The translations under genes and the position numbers were made by a program. The notes beneath the pieces were generated by a model. That model had not been told where the DNA came from, did not search any database, and worked only from the letters and a program-made list of their open reading frames with translations. Below are positions 1 to 10,900 of a stretch of DNA of 36,945 nt, in pieces; the first letter of the stretch is position 1; each line of letters begins with the position of its first letter. This DNA is from CAYTLW01 sp964438735 (GTDB taxonomy: Bacteria; Myxococcota_A; UBA9042): the NCBI GenBank assembly GCA_964438735.1, contig CAYTLW010000073.1, forward strand, positions 1 through 36,945. The letters run 5' to 3'.

Positions 1-1931
1 GACACGCCATAGACACTGGACTGCTTGCAGGTCCACTTGCCGGTGCAGCTGTTGCCGGTACACGAGCTGCCCGCCTGCTGGCCGCCGCAGTGCCCGGAGT
101 CGCAAACGGACTGAAGCGTGGCTTTGGCGCACTCGGAGTCCTGCTTGCAGAACTGCAGGCAGCCGATGCCCGAGATGCACAGGCTATTGGCGCAGAATTT
201 CGGGCCGTTGCCGAACTGGTTGATGGCATCGCAATAGGCGACCCCGGTCGCCGCGCTGTAGCCGTCGATGTTCTTCACCTTGCCCATGCAACGCTTCTGG
301 CCCGTACCCAGGATGGTCAGGATCGTGCACGCCTCGCCGCCGGGGCAGTCCGCGTCGGTGGTGCAGCTTTTGAAGGTCGTGCCGGGCAGGCAGAGGTTGG
401 GATAGGAGTTGGCGTTGTAGGCCTGGCGCACGCAGCGGAACTTCGTACCCGCGATGCTGCTCGAGCCGGCGCCGGTGCAGTCAGAATTCGCGTCCACATC
501 CTCGACGCCGTCGCCGTCGGAGTCCTTTTTGGGTTTGCAGGTCATGGACGTGCAGAACTCCGAGCGGAAGCACAGCTCACCAGCGCAGAGATCGTCCAGG
601 CAGCCGAAGAACTGGTTGATCTTGGACTGACCATCGGACGGCTTCGGCAGCGGACATTGCGGCGAGGCGTTGCAGGCGTCGCCCAGCTTCAACTTCGGCG
701 GCGGCGGCACGCATTTATGGTCGATGCAGGTGTCGCCCTTCTTGCACGAGCCGCAAGACTTGCCGCAGTCGGTGAAGTAGCCGCATTCGGCGCCCTTTTT
801 GGAGCAGCAGGACGGCCCACAGCTGGCCGAGTTGCCCTGCTTGGAACACTCGGTGTCGCCTTCGCAGTAGGTCTTCTTGGTCTTGGTACCCTGCTCGATG
901 CACTCCTTCACCGCGTAGGTGCCGGAGCACTCGCTGGTGCCAGGCTCACAGATCTTCGGTTTGGGTATGCAGGTATTGCTGATGCAGTTGTTCAGCGGCG
1001 GACAGTCGACCGCGGACTTGCAGTCCACGCAATCGTAGTTCACGCAGACCTTGTCGTAGACGGCGCACTCCTTGCTGCTCTTGCACGAGGGCGGGTCGGG
1101 CACGCAATGACCCACGACCACGAAGTCCTCGGACTTGATCGGCTGCACCTTGCAGGAGGTATTGCCGGTGCAGTCATTGTCGGACTTGCAGTCGACACAG
1201 AGACCGTATCCACAGACCGCGTCCAGCGAGGCGCACTGCTTGTCTGACTCGCACTTGACCGCCGTGGCGCAGGCATTGGAGAGGCAGATCTCGCCGGGGT
1301 CGCACTGCATGGTCGAGACACACTCCACGCAGGTCTCCTGGGTCAAGATGCAGCTGCCCTTGCCGCAGTCCTCGTCCTTCTTGCAGCCGCCGCCGACCGT
1401 GTCTTTCGGCACGGGGCCTCCAGTATCGCCGGTCACGCCGGCGTCGGGCACGGAGACGTCTGGCCCGTCCGGCGCCCACTGGCATTTGGACGCGTTCGTC
1501 ACCTGGCACTGAATCACAGAGTTGGCCTGGCCGCTGGCGGTCACATCCCCGCTCATCTTGCCGGCGCAGTCGGCCGCACAGGCGGTGTCGGTGGCATCGC
1601 ATGTCACCTGGCAGGCCCACCAGGTCGCGCAGAGCCCCGTGCAAGCCGCGATCTGACTGGCACAATGCTGTTCGATACACGCGCCAAATCCCTGCGGACC
1701 CGCCGTATCGGCCGCATCGCCGACGCTGCCGGCATCCTGCACCCCACCATCGGCAGGCGGCGTCCAGACACACTGGCCGTCGACGCAGGTGAGTGGATCG
1801 GCGCAGACGCCGTCCACACAAGGCGTGGGCGCGGCCGAGCCACCCGCGGTGGTGCCGCAGCCGACCAGCACGGTGAGGAGCGCGAGACCGAGGAGCCCCC
1901 GGGAAAAACAGAAACTACCTGCAATGTCCAT
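1..1931 (-). CDS. Cysteine-rich lipoprotein, partial (C-terminus beyond window)
   Basis: Open from an ATG at 1931 to the left edge, about 643 codons, no stop reached. Residues 1-25 form a lipoprotein signal with lipobox L-V-G-C (lipid Cys25), so the mature protein should be membrane anchored and periplasmic or surface exposed. The rest is packed with cysteines in short modules (C-x-x-D-x-D-C and C-V-D-C types, about 40 residues apart in the first half), a pattern common in large extracellular myxobacterial and bradymonad proteins and consistent with disulfide-stapled domains. A calcium-loop-like stretch S-D-G-D-G-V-E-D lies about two thirds in. The start is supported by AGGA overlapping the stop codon of the giant gene upstream, with only 6 nt between the genes, implying translational coupling. 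No enzymatic motif was recognised. Binding or adhesion is inference only. Confidence 0.85.
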   Translation of the reverse strand, partial: MDIAGSFCFSRGLLGLALLTVLVGCGTTAGGSAAPTPCVDGVCADPLTCVDGQCVWTPPADGGVQDAGSVGDAADTAGPQGFGACIEQHCASQIAACTGLCATWWACQVTCDATDTACAADCAGKMSGDVTASGQANSVIQCQVTNASKCQWAPDGPDVSVPDAGVTGDTGGPVPKDTVGGGCKKDEDCGKGSCILTQETCVECVSTMQCDPGEICLSNACATAVKCESDKQCASLDAVCGYGLCVDCKSDNDCTGNTSCKVQPIKSEDFVVVGHCVPDPPSCKSSKECAVYDKVCVNYDCVDCKSAVDCPPLNNCISNTCIPKPKICEPGTSECSGTYAVKECIEQGTKTKKTYCEGDTECSKQGNSASCGPSCCSKKGAECGYFTDCGKSCGSCKKGDTCIDHKCVPPPPKLKLGDACNASPQCPLPKPSDGQSKINQFFGCLDDLCAGELCFRSEFCTSMTCKPKKDSDGDGVEDVDANSDCTGAGSSSIAGTKFRCVRQAYNANSYPNLCLPGTTFKSCTTDADCPGGEACTILTILGTGQKRCMGKVKNIDGYSAATGVAYCDAINQFGNGPKFCANSLCISGIGCLQFCKQDSECAKATLQSVCDSGHCGGQQAGSSCTGNSCTGKWTCKQSSVYGV

Positions 1932-1937
1932 GGGTTC

Positions 1938-4900
1938 CTACAATCCGATCGCCCGCTTCAACGAATCCAGGCTCAAATCGGGCGCCTCATATTCCGGATT
2001 CATGCTCGCGCTGAAGCCGTCGGCCCCTGCGTGCACCTGGCCACGCGCACCGATGGACATGGCCGCCAGCTGCAGCCGCGCCGCCTCTGCGTCATGCCGC
2101 CAGACTGTCTTCATGATGGAGAAGAGGCCCACATCGATGCCCACCTTCACCTTGGCGAAGAAGGAGAGCACCAGGCTCAACGCCGCGGAGAGCTGCGCGT
2201 TGACCGGCATATCGAAGCTCAAGCCGTTGCGGTTGACCGTGATGGTCGGATCCGCCTCGAGCGCTGCCTCCAGGTGCAGGTTCAACGCCGCCCGCAGGCC
2301 GGCTTCGACCTTGACCACCGCCGCCGACACCGACACCGAACCCTCGATGTAGGCGTTCAGGTCGACGTAGGCGGACGATGACAGGTGCGCCGTGACCGCC
2401 ATGGAGGCGAACTCGGGCTCCATCAGGTCGCATTGACCCGACAGCACGATGTTGCTGATGACCAGCGGCTTGATGCCCGCTTCCAGACCGATGCCCGCGC
2501 CCACGTTCACAGCCACGACGGGCGGTGCGTAGACCACGAAGCTCAGGTCCAGGAGCGTGATGTCCTTCTTGTAGGGGTCGGCCTTGAACAGCTCGTAGGG
2601 ACCCGGGATGGTCACCGCGCCGCTGAGCAGCACGTGACCCTGTTCGTCCAGCGCCACGGACGCCTCGCCCGAGATCTGGTCGCTGATCTTGACCGTGACC
2701 GTGCCCTTACCGGTGAGCTTCTGCTCGCGTGACAGGGCCACCTCGAGCTTGCCCTTGACCCGGTCGTGGGGCTGGAACTCGACGTCGCCCTTGCCGTAGA
2801 AGATCGGCCCGCTGCCGTTGTCCTCGTAGTTGATCTCGACCGAGCCCTTGCCGAAGCGACCCGCGTCCAGCTTGGCCGAGCCGCTGGCGCCCGTGAGCTT
2901 GTTCTCGGTGATCACCGCCGACAGCTTGCCGTCGCTGATCTTCACCGGACCGGCGTTCCAGGGCTTGATCTGCTCGACCATGCCCGAGCCGCTGAACATC
3001 TCCTTCTGCACGTCGAGCTCACCCTCGATCTTGCCCTTGGCGATGCCCGTGAGCTCCGCCTCGACCATTCCTGCAATCCTGGTCAGCTTTTGACCGTCAA
3101 CGGACGCAGAGACCTTGCCGCCGGTGATCTTCACCCGTCCGCCGGCCAGGGATTTCGGTTCGGTCAGTGACAAGGACGCGGAGCCTTTGATGTGATCCAT
3201 GGTGGAGCCCTGGTCCACCGTGACCTTGCCTTTGCCCCAACCGAAGACCTTGATCTCGGCCCAGCCGCCGAATGACTTGAGCGCGTTGGCCTCGAAGTTG
3301 GCCAGCACCTCGCCGCCGGAGAGCTCGGCGAAGGAGCCGATGGGCTGCGGCTTGGTCAGGGCGAGCCCCGCCTGGCCGTAGAAGCTGGTCAGCGTCGACT
3401 GCTTGTCCACGCGCACCCAGCCCTTGCCCATGTCCTTGACCGTGGCTTCGGCCTCGCCATAGATGCTCTTGAGATCGTTGTTCTCGATGGTGGCGCCGAT
3501 CATCGCCTTGGTCAGCGTGACGTAGGAGCCCAGCTTCTTGGGCTGGCCCAGCTCCACCTTGCCTTCACCGGAGACCGACTTGGTGGTCGACCCCTCGTTG
3601 ACCGTCAGGGTTCCCTTGCCCCACTTGGCGACCTCCAACTTGGCCGAGCCAGCGAAGTCCTTGAGCTTGCTGTTCTCGAAGTTGATGCGCAGGTAGGAGC
3701 CGGGCAGCAGGCTGACCGGGTTGACCAGCTGCTTCTTCTTCATCACCTCGACCGAGCCGCTGCCGGAGATGTCGTCCAGGCTGGTGGCCTTGAAGTTGAG
3801 GTTGCCCTTGATCCAATTCTCGTAGGCCACATCGATGTTGCCTTCGTAGGACTTCGGACCCGAGGCGTCGAAGCCGACCTTGAGGAAGGAGCCCTGGTCG
3901 ATGGCGATGCCGCCCTTGAAGGTCTTCTTCTGCTCGACGCTCAACGTGGCGTCGCCGATGAACTTCTCCAGGTTCGACCCGGTCTGCATCGTGGCGGTGC
4001 CCTTGAGCCAGGTGTCGTACATCAACGACACCTGGCCGGTGAGCTGATCGAGCTTGTTGTCGGCGATCACACCCTTGATGTTGCCGCCCTTCTGGAGCTC
4101 CAGCTTGGCGATCAAGGGGATGTTCTTCATCACCGAGACCTGCACGTCACCGCCGACCTTGTCCGGGGTCGAGCCGGTGGACAGGTTCATCTTGCCTTCG
4201 ACCGTGTCCATGAAGTCGAACTTCAAGGAGCCGGCCAGGGTCTTCAACGAGCTGGATTGAATGCCCGCCTCGGCGCCACTGCCCTCCTTCAACCGCACGG
4301 AGCGGACCTTCTTGTCCTTGGTCAGGCGAATCTGCGCGACGCCGGAGAGCGAGTCCAGCGTGCCCTGGCCCTGGATCTTCAGCGAACCCTTGGCCCAATT
4401 CTCATAGGTGATGTTGATCTCGCCGCCGAACTGGTCGACTGCGGACTTCTTGACGCCAACCATCAGGTTGCCGCCCTTTTCCAGGGATAGCGGGCCAGCC
4501 GGGGACTTGGTCTGCTCGAGTTTCGCCGAGCCCTTACCGCTGATGGCGTCCTTGGTGCTGTTGCCGTCGATCTCCAGGTTGCCCGAGATCCACTTGTTGT
4601 AGGTGAAGCCGACGTTGCCGCCGAACTTGCCCAGCTCGTTGTTGTCGATGCCGACCTTGAGGCCGCCGCCGGCCTTCATGGTGAACGGTCCCCAGGTCTT
4701 CTCGACCTTGAGGTTGGCCGACGCGTCGCCGCTGATGGACTTGGGCGTGCTGCTATCCTTGACGTTCAGCGAGCCCTCGAGCCAGTTCTCGTAGCGCCAC
4801 TTCACCATGCCGCCGAAGTTGGTCAGCGCGCTGTTCTGGAACTTCGCGTTGAGCTGGCTCCAGCGCAGCAGCTTGACGTTGCCGAACGACTTGCCGGCCC

Positions 4901-7900
4901 ACAGCTGCACCTTGGCCTTGCCGCTCAAGGACTTGAGGGTCGACGGATCCATCCACAAGGTGCCGCGCAGCCAGCTGTCGTAATCCACGGCCAGGTGGCC
5001 GCTGAAGATGGTGTTGTCGAGCCCGGCCGCCGTGTCGAGCTTCAGCTTCAGGTCGCCGCCCTTCTTGAGGGAGAACTTGCCGCCCAGGGGCTTGTTGTCG
5101 ATCAGCCGGGCGCTGGCGGTGCCCTTGTAGGGTCCGTCGATGGGCGTGTTGTTGGCTACGGCCACGTGACCCTTGAGCCAGTTCTGGTACTGCCAGTTGA
5201 CCCGGCCGCCGATGGACTTGGGCTGGCTGGCCGCCACGTTCACGGTCAGGTTGCCGCCACGCAGCAGCTTGATGCCGCCCGCCGCCTCGGTATCGCTCAT
5301 CAGGCGCGCCTTGGCGTTGCCGCTGATGGAGTCGATGGGCGACTTGTCGATGGTGATGGAGCCGGTCAGCTTGGCCTTGCCAGCCTTGTACTTCCACTGA
5401 ACCTTGCCGCCGATGGTGTCGAAGGCGCTGTTCTTGAACGTGGTCGTCAGGCTGCCGCCCTTCTGCAGCTCGAAGTTGCCGCCGCCGGGCGCGTAAGGCG
5501 CCACCAGGGAGGCCTTGGCCTCGCCGTGGATGGCCTTGAGCGTCGAGTTATCCTCGACCGTGATCGAACCCTGCAGCCACTTGCTGTACTTGAAGCGCAC
5601 CTTGCCGCCGAAGGTCTTCAGGTCGGCCGATTCGAAGGTGGCGTTGGCGGTCGAACCCGACAGGATCGACACGTCCTTGGCCAGCTTCAGGTCTTCCAGC
5701 AGGCGTCCTTCAATCTTGCCCTTGACGGTCTCGAGCGTGGTGCCGCCGGAGATGGCCAGGGAGCCGGAGATCTGGCTGCCATACTTGACGTTCAGCTTCC
5801 CGGACCACTTCTTCAGACCGCCTTCGGCGATGGTCACCTTGCCCTGCCCGCCTGGGGTGGCGGACAGCTTGCCGGCGATGACCTTCTCGCCCACGATGCG
5901 CGCTTCGGCGTCGCCGCTGAGCTTGTCGAGTTTGCTCTTCTTGACGGTGATCTTGCCTTCGGCCCAGGTGGAGTACTGCCAGCCGATGCTGCCAGCGAGG
6001 GCCTCGAAGTCGCTCTTGGCCAGCCACACCTTGGCGGTGGAACCCGCCTTCACCTTGAGCTGCGAGCCGCCGATCTGCTTGGGCTGGGTGATGGTCGCCG
6101 ACGCCTCGGCCTGGATCGACTCCAGGGTCGAGGTGGTGGCCACCTTGGCCTCGCCCTTGAGCCAGTTGCTGTACTTCCAGCTGACGTTGCCGCCGAAGGT
6201 GGTGACCTTGTTGCTCTGCAGGTTGATCTCGGCGCTGCCGCCGGGACGCAGGGCGAAGTCGCCGCCGCCCGGACTGTGCTCCTTGTCGATGCGGGCGGTG
6301 GCTTTGCCGCTGATCTTGTCCAGCTGCGAGCCATCCTTGATCGACACGGTGCCGCTGAGCCATTTGTCGTAACCGAACGCGATGTCGCCGCCGAAGCTCT
6401 CCGGCGCCGAGTTCGCGACCTTGACGCGCACGTTGCCGCCGGCCTTGACCGTCAATACGCCGCCCACGGACTGCTCGCTGAGCAGCTTGCCGGTGGCCTT
6501 GCCGCTGACCGAACCCAGGGTCGAGCCTGTGTCCACGATCGCGGTGGCGCGAACCAGCTTCTTGTAGTCGATGGACAGCTTGCCATCGATCTTCTGGCTG
6601 GCCAGGTCCGCCGCGCTGTCGAAGCCGATGTTGACCTTGCCGCCCCGGTTGACCTTCAGCCCGCTGCCGCCGATGGCCTTGGACCGGATCATGGTGGCCG
6701 AGCCCTTGCCCTTGAAGTGGTCCAGGGTCGACGGGTCCAGGGTCAACGCCCCGCCCAGCCAGTCCTGGTACTTCCAGCTCACCTTGCCCTGGATCTTGTC
6801 GATATTGCCCTTGTTCAGGACCACTTTGACCGAGCCACCGCGCTTGAGCATCAGGTCGCCTGTGACCTGTTTGTTCTGCTTGAGCGCCGCGGTCGCTGTG
6901 CCGCTGATGGCGTCGATCTTGCTGTAGTTGGGCACCTTGACCGTGCCGGCGATCCAGCCGTCGTAGGTCCAGGCCACGTCACCGCCAAAGCCCTCGAGCT
7001 TGGAGTCGGTGAACTTCGCTTTCAGGGTCGAGCCCTTACCGAGCTGCAACTTGTCGCCCACCATCTTGCGCTGGGCCAGCGTGGCGCTGGCGGTGCCCGA
7101 GATGGACTTGTCGTTGGAGCCGGGGTCGACGGTGATCGAACCCTTGAGCCAGTTCTGGTACTTCCAGTCCAGCTTGCCGCTGAAGGACTGGAACTTGCTG
7201 GCGGCGAAGTTGACCTTGGCCGAGCCGCCGCGCGACAGCACGAAGTCGGATGTGATCTGCTTGTTGCGCTTGAGAGACGCCTGCACATCGCCGTCGATGC
7301 TCTCGAAGGTGGAGCCCTGGCCGATGGTGACGGAACCGCCGAGCCAGTCCTCGTACATCATCGACACCTTGCCGCTGAAGGAGTCGATCTTGGCGCCGTC
7401 GAAGCTCGCCTTGATGCTGCCGCCCTTGAGGAAGCGCACCTCGGTGCCGTCAACGAACTTGGTGGTCGCCAGCGAGGCCGTCACCGAGCCACTGATCTTG
7501 TCGGGCGTGGAGCCCTTGTTGACCTTGATGGCGCCCTTGAGCCAGCCGCCTTCGCCGTAGACCCAGTTCAGGTTGCCGGACAGGCCGCTGACCGCGGACT
7601 TGGTCATGTCGACCTGGGCGGTGCTGCCCGTCTGGATGACGAAGGTGGTCCCGGGCACCGTGTAGGCGCTCTTGACCGAAGCGGAGGCCTTGCCGCTGAC
7701 GCCCTTGACCGTCGAGTCCGGATTGGCCGTGACCGTGCCTTGCAACCAGTCACCGGCGCCGTACTTGAAGCCCAAAGAGCCGCCGAAGGTCTTCAGCGCG
7801 CTCGCGGCGAAGGTCGCCTGCAGGCTCGACTTGCCGCCGACGATGGTCAGCTTCTGGTCGGGGAACTTCAGATCCTTGATGAGCTGCGCGCTGGCCTTGC

Positions 7901-10900
7901 CGCTGATGGCGTTGAAGGACGACTTGCCCGCCACCGTCAACGAACCCTTGGCCCACGGATCGGCGCCGCCGTACTTCCAGTTGACCGTGCCGCCGAACTC
8001 CTTGATGGCCTTGCCGTCGAGGGTGACCTTGGCGCTGCCGCCCTTCTGCAGTTGCAGTTCGGTGCCGGGGATGTCGTATGGGCCCTTGAGCGTGGCCGTG
8101 GCCTCGCCCTTGATGTTGTCCTTGTCGCCTGCGGTGACGGAGACCGAGCCGGTCAACCAGTCGCTGTAGAGCCAGCTGACCTTGCCGTCGAACTTGCTCG
8201 GCACGTTGTTGGTCACCTTCAACGAGAGCGAGCCGCCCTTGAGCAGGTGCAGGTCGGACGAACCCACCTGGACCTGCTTGGCGATGGTGCCCTTGGCGAC
8301 GCCGGAGATCTTCTTGAGATCGGACGCCGGATCGATGGTGACGCTGCCCTTGAGCCACTGGTCGGCGCCGTAGGACCACAGGATCTTACCGCTGAAGCTG
8401 GTCACCTTGCCGGCGGCGAACTCCGCCTTCAACGAGCCGCCCTTGTTGAGCATGAAGTCGCCACCCAGGGGCTTGTTCACGTTCAGACGCGCGGTCGCGG
8501 TGCCCGAAGGGGTCTTCACATCGGTGCCTGGCGGCACGGTGATGTCACCGGTGAGCCACTTGTCGGCGCCGTAGAACCACAACAGCTTGCCGCCCACGGA
8601 ATCCAGGTTGCTGCCGACGATCTTCGCCGTGCCGCTGGAGCCCTTGCGGATGGTCAACTCGGAGCCAGCGATGGGCAGGTCGTCGACGAATCGGGCCGAA
8701 CCCGTGCCGCTGACCGAATCCAGGCTGCTGCCGCCCTCGACGGTCACGTTGCCCTTGAGGAACTTGTCGTACTTCCAGTCGATCTTGCCTTCGAAACCGG
8801 CCAGCTTGTTCTCCACCAGGTCCGCGGAGACGGTGGAGTTCTTGAGCAGGTACAGGGTCGAACTGCCGATCTGCTTGTGGTTGATCAGCCGCACTTTGGC
8901 GCTGTCGGTGATGCTGTCGACGGTGGACATGCCCTTGGAGATCTTGACCGAGCCGTCAAAATCCTTGCCGATGGTCAGCCCCACGTTGCCGTAGAACTTG
9001 GTGACCTTGCTGTCCTTCACTTCGGCGCCGACCGAAGAGCCGGACTTCAGCGAGACCAGCGGCGTGCCGCCGATGTCCACCTTCTTGATGAGCGAAGCGC
9101 TGGCCTCGCCGCTGACCTTGGGCTGGTAGGGATCCACCTGGCCCGCGATCTTCAGGTTGCCCTTGAGGAAAGTGTCGTACTTGAACGAGAAGTTGCCGCC
9201 CACCTTGACGGTATTGTTGTTCGTGATGCTGCCGGCGACAGAGCCGCCCTTGAGCACGGTGAGCTTGTCGCCGAACTTCAACTGCTTGGCGATGGAACCG
9301 GTGATCGACCCGCTGATGCTGGTCATGGTCGAGCCGTCGGTGATCTTGATCTGGCCGGCGATGAAGGGCACGCCGCCCGGGGCGAAGGTGTAGGCCACCT
9401 TACCGCCCATGCTCTTGACCGAGATGCCCTCGAGGCCAACCTTGAAGCTGCCGCCCTTCTCCAGGGTCAGCGACGGTCCAATCTTCTTTGGCGAAATCAG
9501 CGCGCCCTGCAACCCGCCCTTATAGGCGGACAGGGTCGCCAACTTCGGCGTCGCCTTGCCGCGCACGTGCAGCTTTGTGCCGTCGGTGGCGGGCGTGCCC
9601 AGCTCGGCGCTGACCGTGCCGCTGATATCCTTCACGCCGTTGCGGTCGATGGTGACGTTGTTCAGGTTGCCGCCCGGAAGCAGCTTGACCTGGAACGCGG
9701 TGCCCTCGGCGAAGAGCTTGTTCTTGACGATCGAAGCCTTGGCCGTGCCGCTGATATTCGACGCCGAACCGCCGGTCACCGAGACGCTGCCCTTGATCCA
9801 GTTCTCGTACAAGAACGGGATGTTGCCGCTATATTCGCCCACCGCGCCGGCGGTGAAGCCGACCTTGAACTTGGCGCCGTCGGTGATGAAGAGCTTGTCC
9901 GGTATCACAGCCTTCTTGGTGCCGGCCTTCAGGCCCGCGGTCGCGATGCCGGTCAGCTGGTGGGGCACGGACGGCGCGGTCACCTTGACGGTGCCGGACA
10001 GCCACTTGTCGTACTCCCAATTGATGGAGCCGCCGATCTTCTTGACGTTGCCGTTCTCGATCTCGCCGGTGATGCCAGACGAGGCCTTGAGCACCACGTT
10101 GTTGCCGATGTCTTTCTTGCCGGTCAGCGAAGCGCTGATGGATCCGCTGATGGACGTCGGGGTGCTGCCCTCCTTGAGGGTGACATTGCCCTTGATCCAG
10201 ACACCCGCCGTGCCGGCTTTATGTTCCCAGTTGACCGTGCCAGCGAGCTTGTCGATGTGGCTGTTGGTCATCTGCACGTTGACGTTGCCGCCCTTGAGCA
10301 GGGCGAAGCCACCGGCGAGCTCCTTGCGTGCGATCAGCCTGGCGGTGACGGAACCGGTGATGGCGTCCAACCCGGTGGAAGCGTTGGCGACCACCTTGCC
10401 GCCCAACCACTCCTTGCCGGTCGCGCCGTACTTGAAGGGGATGGTGCCCTTGATGGAGGTGGGCTGGTTTTGCGAGACCTTGACGTCCACCGCGCCGCCC
10501 GCGGTCAGGGTCAGCTCGGTCGACGGGACCTTGCGATTACGCAGCAGTTTGCCGTTCAGGTCGCCGTAGAAGAGCGTTGCCGTGGAGTTCGGCGCGATGT
10601 TCAGGGTGCCCTGGGCCCAGTCCTCGATCTTGACCGAGGCCTTGCCGCTGAACTGCGTGGTCTGGCCACCGCTGAACTTCACCTTCAGGCCGGCCGTGGG
10701 CAGCATCTCGAGCTTCGGTTGCTTGTTGAGCACCTTGTTGCCGACGACCTGCGCGCTCGCCTCGCCGCTGAGCGAAGCCATGGCCGAGTTGGCGGTGAGC
10801 TTCAGATCGCCCTTGAGCCACTTCTGGTAGTTCCAGTTGACGTGGGTCTGGGCCTTGAACTCGGAGATCGCCGTGCTGGGTGCCAGCATCAGCTTGGCCG

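Noticed and set aside
90..1247. A 385-codon plus-strand frame at the left end
   Set aside because: The minus strand here reads as a lipoprotein with regular cysteine modules; the plus frame is its Ala/Val/Gly-rich complement.
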